DNA of 46,289 nt from Oscillibacter sp. MSJ-31 (GCF_018918025.1 NZ_JAHLPT010000018.1:1-46289), one strand, 5' to 3'. Positions 24,580 through 33,516 are shown, numbered from the stretch's first letter. The notes: generated by a model from the sequence alone, not told the origin. Program-made: numbers and translations.

Positions 24580-24945
24580 GTGGATACCAATGTCAGACGA
24601 GGCGATATCTATTACGCCGACCTCTCTCCCGTGGTCGGGAGCGAGCAGGGCGGCGTGCGTCCGGTGCTCATCATCCAGAACGACACCGGCAACCGCTACA
24701 GCCCGACGGTGATCGCCGCCGCGATCACGTCCCAGACGAACAAGGCGAAGCTGCCGACGCATATCGCGCTCTCTGCGCCGGACCACGGTCTGCCGCGCGA
24801 CAGCGTGGTCCTGCTCGAGCAGGTGCGCACGCTCGACAAGCGCCGCCTGCGCGAGCGCATGGGCCGTGTGGACGGCGAGCTGATGGAGCGCATCGACGCC
24901 GCCATCGCGGTGAGCTTCGGGCTTGGCAATACGCAGCTGATCTGA
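24580..24945 (+). CDS. mazF: MazF/NdoA-family endoribonuclease toxin
   Basis: 121-residue MazF (PemK) family mRNA interferase. The block [20 protein letters not shown], then RPVLIIQND and [13 protein letters not shown], are near-identical to Firmicutes NdoA/EndoA, which cuts at UACAU. A GTG start at 24580 with GGAG 12 nt upstream is proposed because the protein then begins like its relatives; an ATG at 24520 would add 20 residues, but its Shine-Dalgarno sits too close. No MazE/NdoAI-like ORF fits in the 153 bp between alr and this gene. The antitoxin may be encoded elsewhere or be dispensable. Confidence 0.9.
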   Translation: MDTNVRRGDIYYADLSPVVGSEQGGVRPVLIIQNDTGNRYSPTVIAAAITSQTNKAKLPTHIALSAPDHGLPRDSVVLLEQVRTLDKRRLRERMGRVDGELMERIDAAIAVSFGLGNTQLI

Positions 24946-24953
24946 AAAGGCCC

Positions 24954-24984
24954 GAAAGAAGGGGACGGCGCGTCCTCTTCTTTC
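24954..24984 (+). terminator. Hairpin after mazF
   Basis: GAAAGAAGGGGACG pairs with CGTCCTCTTCTTTC (one G-T pair) around GCG. No clean T run follows, so termination is uncertain. Confidence 0.4.
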
Positions 24985-25038
24985 GCGGCGGCTTTTGCCG
25001 CGACATACCCCCTGCACAAAAGAAAAGGAAGGTACATC

Positions 25039-25605
25039 ATGAAAAAGACTCCTCACGCGCTCACACGGCTCTTTACGCTCCTGCTTGCGAGCCTGACGAT
25101 CCTCTCGATCTCCGTCGCCGCGGCGGGGACGGCGGGCTCCTCGTCCGATCCGCTCGTGACGCTCAGCTATCTCAACGAAAAGTTCCTGCCGGAGCTTATG
25201 ACCAGGGTGGACGAAAAGCTCGCCGCGCGCACGGACACGGCCTCGAAAGAGCTGCGCGCGCAGGTGGACGCCAACATCAAACAGCTTGAGGAGAAGTACG
25301 GCTCGCAGACATCAGGCGAGGGCGCGAGCACCGGCACGGCGGACAGCTTTGTGGTCGTCACGATGACGAACGGACAGGTCCTCTACGGTGCGATCGGCTG
25401 CGAGGTCATGCTGCGTGTCGGCACGGCGTCGGTCGTGTCGCCCTCCAGCCCGGGCCTTATTGACTCGACCGGCGGCACGACGCTGGACAACGGCGCCGGC
25501 CTGACGAAGAACCATCTTTACATGATGACGATCTCCGACCGCGGCGTCAAGGCGACTGCGGCGACGACCAAGCTGCTCGTGCGCGGCACCTATGAGGTCA
25601 AGTAA
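25039..25605 (+). CDS. Exported protein of unknown function with coiled coil
   Basis: 188 residues. Signal peptide about 1-30 (FTLLLASLTILSISVAAAG), a short helical region about 45-88 rich in charged residues (ELRAQVDANIKQLEEKY) that may form a coiled coil, a Gly/Ser/Thr linker and a C-terminal domain beginning FVVVTMTNGQVLYG. I do not recognise a named family. AAAGGAAGG precedes the ATG, and a strong terminator follows, so it is probably the last gene after mazF or a separate unit. It is likely extracytoplasmic. Confidence 0.7.
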   Translation: MKKTPHALTRLFTLLLASLTILSISVAAAGTAGSSSDPLVTLSYLNEKFLPELMTRVDEKLAARTDTASKELRAQVDANIKQLEEKYGSQTSGEGASTGTADSFVVVTMTNGQVLYGAIGCEVMLRVGTASVVSPSSPGLIDSTGGTTLDNGAGLTKNHLYMMTISDRGVKATAATTKLLVRGTYEVK

Positions 25606-25622
25606 AAACCGAAATAAGCAAG

Positions 25623-25657
25623 GCTGCCTGTGCATAGAGTGTACAGGCAGCTTTTTT
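25623..25657 (+). terminator. Rho-independent terminator
   Basis: GCTGCCTGTGCA pairs with TGTACAGGCAGC (one G-T) around a 5-nt loop, followed by six T residues (25652-25657). Confidence 0.92.
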
Positions 25658-25673
25658 GTGGGGAGGCGGGAGC

Positions 25674-25916
25674 ATGGACGATCAGGCGGTCTGGCGGCGC
25701 GGCGCGCCGGTGCGCTTTCCGAGCGCCCGCTGGGAGCTGACCTTTTCCCGCGCCCTGCGGCGCGAGAACGGCGGACGGTTGGAGCTTGCCCTGCCGTATT
25801 CGCCCGCGCGGCCCTGGCCGCTCCCGGAGCTGTTCTGCTTCGCGCGCGTGGAGGAGATCGGCGGAGAACCCCACATCATCTACGCCTTTGACCGAAGGAA
25901 GGCCCCTATATTTTGA
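25674..25916 (+). CDS. Small hypothetical protein
   Basis: 80-residue basic protein (MDDQAVWRRGAPVRFPSARW at its start), with GGGAGGCGGG just before the ATG. It has no signal peptide or membrane segment and no motif I recognise. It lies just after a terminator, so its promoter is unclear. GC content and codon usage match neighbouring genes. It may be genuine, but support is limited to the strong ribosome binding site and intact frame. Confidence 0.5.
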   Translation: MDDQAVWRRGAPVRFPSARWELTFSRALRRENGGRLELALPYSPARPWPLPELFCFARVEEIGGEPHIIYAFDRRKAPIF

Positions 25917-26009
25917 AAAAACTGAAAATTATGTCTACCATTTTGCAAAGGACTGTGCTACAATAAAACTGGAAGTATATCCAAACCAAAGAAAATGAGG
26001 TGCGAGCCC

Positions 26010-26466
<457 letters not shown>

Positions 26467-26468
<2 letters not shown>

Positions 26469-26523
26469 GGCGACACCGCACAATTGCGTCTTCGTGCTTC
26501 ACCGAATCGCGCGGTGCCGCCTT
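26467..26523. terminator. Hairpin between nrdR and convergent DUF4363 gene
   Basis: AAGGCG-A-CACCGC (26467-26479) pairs with GCGGTG-C-CGCCTT (26511-26523) with one mismatch and a 31-nt loop. It spans both stop codons and probably acts as a shared transcript end, although no T run is present. Confidence 0.45.
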
Positions 26524-26902
26524 AAAGTATATTCTTGATCGAGATTTCCTCCATCTCGTCGAGCAGCCGCAGCTGCGTGAGCAGCTCGGCGGTGTTGGCG
26601 CGGAACTCTGCGCCGTCCTCGCTTTCGGCGAAGCTGTGCGAAACGGCGAAAAGCGCCTCCGCCGCGTCCAGCTCCGCGTGCTCGACCATGATGTGAAAGT
26701 AGGTCTGCCGCGCGTCCCAGGAGGCATACACCGCGCCGAGCGCTTCGCGCGCCCCCTCCCAGTCCTCCGCCTCGGCGGCGGCAAGGGAGACCTCCACGCC
26801 CGCGCACCAGCCGTCCACGCTTTTTGAGACGTAACGCGCGTTGGCCATCGCGCCGCCGAAGAGCAGCGCGAGCACCAGCAGGGGAGAGAGCCAATGCCTC
26901 AT
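26522..26902 (-). CDS. DUF4363 family protein
   Basis: 126-residue protein with an N-terminal hydrophobic anchor (WLSPLLVLALLFGGAMANA) and an alpha-helical extracytoplasmic part, as in DUF4363. It overlaps the upstream DUF421 gene (ATGA at 26899-26902), a pairing common in spore-forming Clostridia. No biochemical function is known. Several acidic stretches (AEAEDWEGA, ESEDGAEF) are visible. Start chosen at the ATG overlapping the upstream stop, because longer readings belong to the DUF421 frame's shadow. Confidence 0.75.
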   Translation of the reverse strand: MRHWLSPLLVLALLFGGAMANARYVSKSVDGWCAGVEVSLAAAEAEDWEGAREALGAVYASWDARQTYFHIMVEHAELDAAEALFAVSHSFAESEDGAEFRANTAELLTQLRLLDEMEEISIKNIL

Positions 26903-27582
26903 TTCGCCCCCTCCTTTCCGATGCAGAGGATCTTGCCCGCGTCGTCGATGGTGAGGAGCAGCACCTCCGAGGGGCTGCGATAGCCGCGCGAGGAAAGCTC
27001 CTGCGTGAGCCAGCCGCGCGTCAGGCCACGATAGGCAAGGCCGCCGTCGAGCACGCGCCCGTCGTTGATGAGCACCTGCGGGAGGAAAAGATCGTCCTTC
27101 ACCGCGCGCCCAAGCTGCTTCGGCGTCGCCGGCTGCTCGGCGGGGTAGAGCAGCACGGAGAGCTGCCCGTCCGTCTCCAGAATGGCGTACTTCACCGTCG
27201 TGAGGTCGGTCACGCCCTGACTGCGCAGCGCCTCGATGAGCTCGTCGAGCGTGAAGCGGTTCGCCCGCATGGCGGCTTGCTGAAGCTGACCGTCCTTGAT
27301 GAGCGTGGTCGGGCTGCCGCACACGAGCCGCCGTAGCCGGATGGAGCGCATACAGCCATACGAGAGCAGCATCGACAGCGCGAGCAGCGTCACGATCGGC
27401 ACCACGCCGTTGAGCAGCGGGATGCCGAAATCCTGCATCGGCACGGCGGCAAGGTCGGAAATGAGCATCGTGAGCACCAGCTCGGTCGGCTCCAGCTCGC
27501 CGATCTGGCGCTTGCCCATCAGCCGCAGACCGAGCATGATGATGAAGTATAAAAGGATCGTGCGCACAAAAGCGGTGACCAT
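26899..27582 (-). CDS. DUF421 (YetF-like) membrane protein
   Basis: 227-residue membrane protein of the DUF421/YetF family. Three transmembrane helices occupy about residues 5-80 (TILLYFIIMLGLRLMGKRQIGELEP is the family signature region), followed by the cytoplasmic DUF421 domain with FTLDELIEALRSQGVTDL. In Bacillus, DUF421 proteins are found in the inner spore membrane and influence spore heat resistance; that role is only suggested here. Coupled to the DUF4363 gene. The start follows GGGAGG (minus-strand reading). Confidence 0.85.
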   Translation of the reverse strand: MVTAFVRTILLYFIIMLGLRLMGKRQIGELEPTELVLTMLISDLAAVPMQDFGIPLLNGVVPIVTLLALSMLLSYGCMRSIRLRRLVCGSPTTLIKDGQLQQAAMRANRFTLDELIEALRSQGVTDLTTVKYAILETDGQLSVLLYPAEQPATPKQLGRAVKDDLFLPQVLINDGRVLDGGLAYRGLTRGWLTQELSSRGYRSPSEVLLLTIDDAGKILCIGKEGAK

Positions 27583-27646
27583 GGCGGAGCCTCCCGTAAG
27601 GATTTTTCGCCTTATTTTGCCCCGTGTGGGAACATTTTATTGCCTT

Positions 27647-27669
27647 CCACCGTCATATCCTGACGGTGG
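27647..27669. repeat. Perfect inverted repeat upstream of glmS
   Basis: CCACCGTCA (27647-27655) and TGACGGTGG (27661-27669) with a 5-nt loop. No T run on either strand, so an operator or mRNA-stabilising hairpin is more likely than a terminator. Confidence 0.6.
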
Positions 27670-27730
27670 AGATAGATTCCATTTTCAAAGCACAGACAAA
27701 GAAAGGAGTTTTCGGCTCAAAACCGACAAA

Positions 27731-27890
27731 GCGCCATGAGCCTCCCTCGCGGAGGACGACGAGGCGGGAGGTGATCGAATTTTTCGGCGGATGCCTCCCC
27801 GTGCGGTTCCGGCGCGCACACAGCCGACAAATACGCGGGCGACCGCGGAACAAAGGGACTGTGACGGAACGGAAAAGGTGAAATCTCTGT
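27731..27890 (+). ncRNA. glmS ribozyme (GlcN6P-activated)
   Basis: The conserved glmS core is readable: the cleavage site lies between A27730 and G27731 (AAA/GCGCC), then GACGAGGCGGGAGGTGATCG, ATTTTTCGGCGGATGCC and CTCCC, forming P2/P2.1 with GGGAGG/CCTCCC. P4-like CGCGG/CCGCG (27834-27847) and the downstream ACAAAGGG and GAAATC strands follow. Binding of glucosamine-6-phosphate triggers self-cleavage and mRNA decay. The 3' boundary is approximate. It lies about 95 nt before the glmS start, unusually spaced by two extra hairpins. Confidence 0.93.
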
Positions 27891-27909
27891 GCGTTTCCCT
27901 TTTTGATCG

Positions 27910-27958
27910 CGCAGGGCGTATTGCGCCCTGCGGCGGAGCCCTGCGCTCCGCAGAGACT
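27910..27958 (+). other. Two hairpins between ribozyme and glmS start
   Basis: CGCAGGGCG (27910-27918) pairs with CGCCCTGCG (27924-27932), then GCGGAGC pairs with GCTCCGC. These lie between the ribozyme core and the AAGGAG ribosome binding site of glmS. Confidence 0.6.
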
Positions 27959-27985
27959 TTTGTGATCATAAAGGAGAACTTTTTT

Positions 27986-29824
<1,839 letters not shown>

Positions 29825-29830
29825 AAGAAT

Positions 29831-29870
29831 AAAAAGGGAAGCTCCGGCAGCCGCCGGAGCTTCCCTTTTT
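29831..29870. terminator. Bidirectional terminator after glmS
   Basis: AAAAAGGGAAGCTCCGGC / GCCGGAGCTTCCCTTTTT, an 18-bp stem with a 4-nt loop. T runs on both sides make it work in both directions. Confidence 0.94.
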
Positions 29871-29897
29871 GCGGGGAAAATGCCCCACAACGCTTAT

Positions 29898-29927
29898 ACT
29901 ATATCATTTCGCGGTTTACCGTGTCAA
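29898..29927 (-). promoter_or_regulatory. Minus-strand promoter facing the glmS terminator
   Basis: Minus strand consensus TTGACA (29922-29927), 18-bp spacer and TATAGT (29898-29903). The spacer holds the palindrome CGGTAAACCG. Any transcript would be only about 60 nt before meeting the terminator at 29831-29870. Confidence 0.6.
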
Positions 29928-30002
29928 CACAAAACTGCGCGAAAGCGAAAAGTTCAGAGCCATGCACAGTTTTCTCCCTGCCTTTTTCGTGCGTTCGGCG
30001 GC

Positions 30003-30031
30003 TTGTGCGGGGCGCGGAGATGTGCTATAGT
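30003..30031 (+). promoter_or_regulatory. Promoter of the orphan RNA unit
   Basis: TTGTGC (30003-30008), 17-bp spacer, TATAGT (30026-30031). Predicted start near 30038. Confidence 0.65.
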
Positions 30032-30037
30032 AAAAGC

Positions 30038-30305
30038 ACCTCAAGAAAGGGTGAGTCCAATGTACAGCTGATCCCGAAGGCACCGACGACCGGTCCCGGC
30101 ACTCTCGAATGTTGAAACGTCATAAACGGAGTTCACCGCCTCCTGCGGTGTTGATATAGAGCGAGAGTGACACCATGAGCAAGCGTTATCCGGTGCCGCC
30201 GACTTTGCAGAAAGAGAGGTAACCAAGGATGTTAGATAATAAGAGCGCAGAGAAATAGCCCTTGACCGCGCGAGAGAAAAAGCGGTCAAGGGCTGTTTCT
30301 TTTTT
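30038..30305 (+). ncRNA. Candidate structured non-coding RNA
   Basis: About 270 nt from promoter to terminator with no convincing gene. Three nested perfect helices are readable: GGCACCG (30079-30085) with CGGTGCC (30191-30197); CACTCTCG (30100-30107) with CGAGAGTG (30162-30169); and CACCGC (30134-30139) with GCGGTG (30145-30150). Three tiny ORFs (16, 15 and 9 codons) occur but are not persuasive. It is not SRP RNA, RNase P RNA, tmRNA or any riboswitch I could match; large Firmicutes RNA classes such as the raiA motif remain possible. Confidence 0.65.
30257..30305 (+). terminator. Terminator of the orphan RNA unit
   Basis: AGCCCTTGACCGC (30257-30269) and GCGGTCAAGGGCT (30282-30294) form a perfect 13-bp stem, followed by GTTTCTTTTTT. 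A second, weaker hairpin with a T run follows at 30314-30339. Confidence 0.92.
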
Positions 30306-30329
30306 GCCGTAAAGCTGCCGGAGGGCGGC

Positions 30330-31235
30330 TTATTTTTTTACATAATAGGCGTAGTATTCCTCGAACGTGAGATCGTTTTCATAGATGAACGTCGCGACGT
30401 CGACGCCGACGTAGCGGTAGTGCCATGGCTCGAACTTGTAGCCGGTGATGTACTCCATGCCGTCGCCGTAGCGCAGGATGAAGCCGAAGCGGTGGGCGTT
30501 GTCGCGCATCCAGACGAACTGCTGTGTGTTCTTGAAGCCGTTGAGCGTACCGCCGGGAGCGATGACGTCCAGCGCAAGACCGGTCTGATGCTCGCTGTAG
30601 CCCGCGCGGGCGGAGAAACGGTCGGTCGTTGCCTCGCTGTACTGCGTGCGGTAGCGGGCGTAGAGGTTCTTCTGCGTCTGGTAGCTGCGGTAGGGCGAGG
30701 CGTTGACAAGGTGCAGCCCGGTCTCCGCCCACATGGCCTCGACCAGGTCGCAGAAGGCGTCGTTGACCTCGCTCTTGAGCTTGCCGCCGTTGGAGTAGGC
30801 GGGCTCGACCGTCACAAGCCCCTCCGGCACATAGTCGCTCGCGAGACGGCTATATTTGTTGACCAGAATGAGATCGCCGTCGTCCGGGTCCGCATCCACC
30901 GCGGCGGTAAAGCGCGGCAGATCGTTGTCCGTGTTCACGATGCGCAGCACCTGCTCGAGCGTCCAGGCGCCGCCGGTGCGGTAGGCAAGGTAACGCTGCG
31001 CGCGGGTCTCGTCGTAGTGCGGCAGCTTCGACAGCGCGTCCAGCAGGGCCGGCTCGTCGAACCACGAGGCGGGCGTCTGCGCGAGCGCGGCAAGCTGCTC
31101 CGCGCTGAGGGCGGGCTGCTCCTCGACGGCGGGGGCGGGCTCCTCCTCGGGCGCGGACTTTTCCGCCGCCGGCAGAAAGGGAGCAAGACTGATGAGCAGG
31201 CTCAGCGCAAGCGCGATCAAGGGTTCGGAGGGCAT
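30330..31235 (-). CDS. VanY-like D-alanyl-D-alanine carboxypeptidase (M15B)
   Basis: 301-residue exported zinc peptidase. N-terminal hydrophobic segment about 4-23 (signal or anchor), a Pro/Glu-rich linker (EKSAPEEEPAPAVEEQP), a middle region of unclear fold, and a C-terminal M15B domain with zinc/catalytic motifs SEHQTGLALD and EPWHYRYVG. It probably trims D-Ala from peptidoglycan stem peptides. Third gene of a minus-strand operon, 25 bp after yfcE. AGGAGA precedes the ATG. Whether it has D,D-carboxy- or endopeptidase activity is open. Confidence 0.88.
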   Translation of the reverse strand: MPSEPLIALALSLLISLAPFLPAAEKSAPEEEPAPAVEEQPALSAEQLAALAQTPASWFDEPALLDALSKLPHYDETRAQRYLAYRTGGAWTLEQVLRIVNTDNDLPRFTAAVDADPDDGDLILVNKYSRLASDYVPEGLVTVEPAYSNGGKLKSEVNDAFCDLVEAMWAETGLHLVNASPYRSYQTQKNLYARYRTQYSEATTDRFSARAGYSEHQTGLALDVIAPGGTLNGFKNTQQFVWMRDNAHRFGFILRYGDGMEYITGYKFEPWHYRYVGVDVATFIYENDLTFEEYYAYYVKK

Positions 31236-31260
31236 GGTAGGGTCATCTCCTGATTTATTT

Positions 31261-31737
31261 TTATTCCAAAGTAAAATTTGCGGGGGAGAGCTTGTCCTCC
31301 TCGACCGTCAGCACCCCGTAGGACGGGCGGCGATGGTCGCCGATGCTGCCGGGATTGACGAGCCACAGCCCATCGTGGTAGTCGATGTGCGGGATGTGCG
31401 TGTGCCCGTAAAGCAGCGCCTGCGCGCCGCGCTCTCGCGCCTCGTAGGACGCGCGCAGCAGCGAGGACTTCACGCCCAGCGTGTGCCCGTGGCAGAGCAG
31501 CACGCGGCAGTCGCCGAAGAAGACGACGCGCTCGCGCTCCTCAAAGCGGCCGAGGTCGCAGTTGCCCGGCACCTGCTCGAGCGGGATGCGGGGATACAGG
31601 CGGTGCAGCGCCTCCGCGTCGCGCCAGCCGTCGCCGAGGTGAACGATGGCGTCGAGCGTGGAGGGGCGCTCACGCTCCACGGCGCGGATCATGTTGTCCT
31701 CATTGCCGTGGGAGTCGGAAAAAACGAGAATTTTCAT
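31261..31737 (-). CDS. YfcE/MJ0936 family metallophosphodiesterase
   Basis: 158-residue calcineurin-like phosphoesterase. Metal ligands: Asp8 and His10 (FSDSHGN), Asp36 (LGDG), Asn59 (GNCD), a His in LLCHGHT, and GHTH near residue 115. E. coli YfcE is a Mn2+ phosphodiesterase of unknown natural substrate. The ATG overlaps the upstream stop (ATGA, 31734-31737). Confidence 0.92.
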   Translation of the reverse strand: MKILVFSDSHGNEDNMIRAVERERPSTLDAIVHLGDGWRDAEALHRLYPRIPLEQVPGNCDLGRFEERERVVFFGDCRVLLCHGHTLGVKSSLLRASYEARERGAQALLYGHTHIPHIDYHDGLWLVNPGSIGDHRRPSYGVLTVEEDKLSPANFTLE

Positions 31738-32225
31738 AGCAGCGCAGCAGCTCCGTAGGTGAGAAGTGAAATGATGATGCCCGCAAGGAACACGCCGGCG
31801 GTGATGGCGGGCACGGCAAGCTTGAGCCGCAGATCGAGCAGCGCCGCGATCAGCGCGCCGGTCCACGCGCCCGTGCCGGGCAGCGGCACGGCGACAAAGA
31901 GCAGCAGCCCCCACGCCTGATAGCGCACGACCTTATCGCTCTTGCTCCAGGCCTTCTGCTCGATCCGGTCGACCCAGCGCCCGAGGCGCGGGATATGGGC
32001 GCGGATCCACGCAAAGCCCCTGCGCGCAAAAAGGATGATAAACGGAACGGGAAGCAGATTGCCGAGCAGCGCCGCGAAAAAGGCATCGCGGAGCGGAAGC
32101 CCCATTGCTACGCCGGCGGGCAGCCCGCCGCGCAGCTCGATGACCGGCAGCATCGAAATGAGCACGGTCGCAAGGAATTTTCCCTCGCCGGCCGAGAGCA
32201 GCCATTGCACGATCGCGTCTGTCAT
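31734..32225 (-). CDS. Small multi-drug export family membrane protein
   Basis: 163-residue membrane protein with four to five hydrophobic helices, matching the Sm_multidrug_ex family; the segment MLPVIELRGGLPAGVAMG is characteristic. Despite the family name, substrate and transport activity are not established. First gene of the operon with yfcE and the carboxypeptidase; GGAAGCGG lies before the ATG. No clear promoter was picked out upstream. Confidence 0.85.
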   Translation of the reverse strand: MTDAIVQWLLSAGEGKFLATVLISMLPVIELRGGLPAGVAMGLPLRDAFFAALLGNLLPVPFIILFARRGFAWIRAHIPRLGRWVDRIEQKAWSKSDKVVRYQAWGLLLFVAVPLPGTGAWTGALIAALLDLRLKLAVPAITAGVFLAGIIISLLTYGAAALL

Positions 32226-32311
32226 GCGCCGCTTCCTTTCCTGAATGATAACGCACCTATTATATAAAACCTCACCGGAAAATACAAGAAAAGATTTGCG
32301 GGAAGAAACAC

Positions 32312-32344
32312 GGGAAGGGGACGGCCTCGTGCCGTCCCCTTCCC
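32312..32344. terminator. Strong hairpin between two minus-strand units
   Basis: GGGAAGGGGACGGC (32312-32325) pairs perfectly with GCCGTCCCCTTCCC (32331-32344) around CTCGT. On the minus strand it follows the Asn/Gln-rich peptide gene and is followed by a weak T stretch (GTGTTTCTT). Confidence 0.7.
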
Positions 32345-32358
32345 ATTCTTATGCAAGC

Positions 32359-32436
32359 TCAGCGCTGGTTGGTGTTCTGGTTCTGCTCCTGGTTCTGATT
32401 GGTGTTCTGCTCCTTGTTCTGGTTCTTCTCCTTCAT
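32359..32436 (-). CDS. 25-residue Asn/Gln-rich peptide
   Basis: Small ORF with an excellent AAAGGAGG ribosome binding site 8 nt before its ATG. The peptide starts MKEKNQNKEQNTNQNQEQ and ends NTNQR: almost wholly Lys, Glu, Asn and Gln, hydrophilic, no hydrophobic core. Followed by a strong hairpin. I do not know the function; composition hints at an intrinsically disordered peptide, possibly spore-related, but that is conjecture. GC content of the coding part is lower than its surroundings. Confidence 0.65.
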   Translation of the reverse strand: MKEKNQNKEQNTNQNQEQNQNTNQR

Positions 32437-32471
32437 GTGCCCGCCTCCTTTCCTTTGTTCTGCTACGGCAG

Positions 32472-32500
32472 ATAGTTTTTCCGCGCGGCGGAAAAACTAT
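32472..32500. repeat. Perfect 13-bp inverted repeat between divergent units
   Basis: ATAGTTTTTCCGC and GCGGAAAAACTAT separated by GCG. Located between the Asn/Gln-rich peptide gene and the infC promoter; the minus-strand reading contains a TATAGT that could be a -10. Confidence 0.6.
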
Positions 32501-32578
32501 ACACGGCGCGCAAAAATCCGCAGCGCGGCCGAAAAATGGAAAAATTTCTTCTTCACGGCATTTTTCCGCAAATTATCG

Positions 32579-32607
32579 TTGACAAACGGCGGTGGAGGTG
32601 GTATCAT
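32579..32607 (+). promoter_or_regulatory. Promoter of infC-rpmI-rplT
   Basis: TTGACA (32579-32584), 17-bp spacer, TATCAT (32602-32607). It leaves a leader of about 155 nt before infC. Confidence 0.85.
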
Positions 32608-32711
32608 ACCTACGCAAAACAAAGAAGAACGGCAGCATCCGTTCTCACCTTTAGCGAAAGCGAGAAGGTCAATGATCGAAAAAGCGCGTGGGCGCTTTGC
32701 GTTTGTTGTAC

Positions 32712-32742
32712 GGGTGCGGCATGGCTGCGCTCGTTTTTGTTT
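32712..32742 (+). terminator. Leader attenuator of the infC operon
   Basis: GGGTGCGGC (32712-32720) pairs with GCTGCGCTC (32724-32732) through six Watson-Crick and three G-T pairs, followed by GTTTTTGTTT. It precedes infC, where Bacillus uses L20-controlled attenuation. An upstream hairpin AAAGCGC/GCGCTTT (about 32684-32701) may compete. Confidence 0.65.
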
Positions 32743-32772
32743 GGTCAAATCATTTAATGGAGGTGCTTCGGT

Positions 32773-33291
32773 ATTAGCAAGGATGTGCATCAGCTCAATG
32801 AGGACATTCGAGACAGCGAGATCCGTCTGATCGGTTCCACCGGTGAGCAGCTCGGCATCATGTCTGCCGCCCAGGCGCAGCGGATCGCCGACGAGCAGGG
32901 GCTTGACCTCGTCAAGATCTCCCCGCAGGCTACGCCCCCCGTGTGCAAGCTCATGGACTACGGCAAGTTCCGCTTTGAACAGGGCAAGCGCGAAAAGGAA
33001 GCGAAGAAGAACCAGCACGTGGTCGAGATCAAAGAGATCCGTATGTCGCCCGGCATCGATGTCGGCGATTTCAACACAAAGCTCAAGAATGCCCAGAAGT
33101 TCCTTGCCGACGGCAACCGCGTCAAGGTCTCGGTCCGCTTCCGCGGCCGCGAGATGGCGCATACCGACATCGGCAAAGACCTGTTGGTGCGCTTCGCCGA
33201 GCAGTGTGCCGAGGTGGCGACATTGGATAAAGAGCCCAAGCTGGAAGGACGCAGTATGTCCATATTCCTTTCCCCCAAGACCGGAAAGTAA
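32773..33291 (+). CDS. infC: Translation initiation factor IF-3 (AUU start)
   Basis: 172-residue IF-3. The reading frame has no ATG at its expected start; ATT at 32773 follows GGAGGTG at 9 nt and yields ISKDVHQLNEDIRDSEIRLI, aligning with other IF-3 N-termini (ISK..NE.IR..E.RLI). An AUU start is a known autoregulatory feature of infC. A GTG four codons in is possible but would trim conserved residues. N- and C-domains complete, ending SPKTGK. Leader attenuator and promoter are upstream; rpmI and rplT follow. Confidence 0.93.
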   Translation: MSKDVHQLNEDIRDSEIRLIGSTGEQLGIMSAAQAQRIADEQGLDLVKISPQATPPVCKLMDYGKFRFEQGKREKEAKKNQHVVEIKEIRMSPGIDVGDFNTKLKNAQKFLADGNRVKVSVRFRGREMAHTDIGKDLLVRFAEQCAEVATLDKEPKLEGRSMSIFLSPKTGK

Positions 33292-33318
33292 CACAATATA
33301 CGAAAAGGAGAAACTACC

Positions 33319-33516
33319 ATGCCCAAGCTGAAGACCCACAGCGGTTCCAAGAAAAGATTCAACCTGACCAAGACTGGCAAGGTCAAGATGGCCAAGGCCT
33401 TCAAGAGCCACATCCTGACCAAGAAGCCCACCAAGCGTACCCGTCACCTGCGTGCGGGCGGCTATGCCGACGCTACCGTTGCCGGCACCATCCGCAAGAT
33501 GATCCCCTACAAATAA
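33319..33516 (+). CDS. rpmI: 50S ribosomal protein L35
   Basis: 65-residue basic ribosomal protein, typical [20 protein letters not shown] start and ending MIPYK. Located 27 bp after infC in the conserved infC-rpmI-rplT order. AAAGGAG precedes the ATG. Confidence 0.97.
   Translation: MPKLKTHSGSKKRFNLTKTGKVKMAKAFKSHILTKKPTKRTRHLRAGGYADATVAGTIRKMIPYK

Noticed and set aside
25917-26009. Promoter and NrdR box before nrdR
   Set aside because: TACAAT is present but the -35 spacing is poor and no ACACWATATATWGTGT-like pair is visible.
30060-30270. Three tiny ORFs (16, 15 and 9 codons) in the orphan RNA unit
   Set aside because: They lie in different frames, have no conserved-looking content and overlap paired helices; a structured RNA explains the region better, though a leader peptide cannot be fully excluded.
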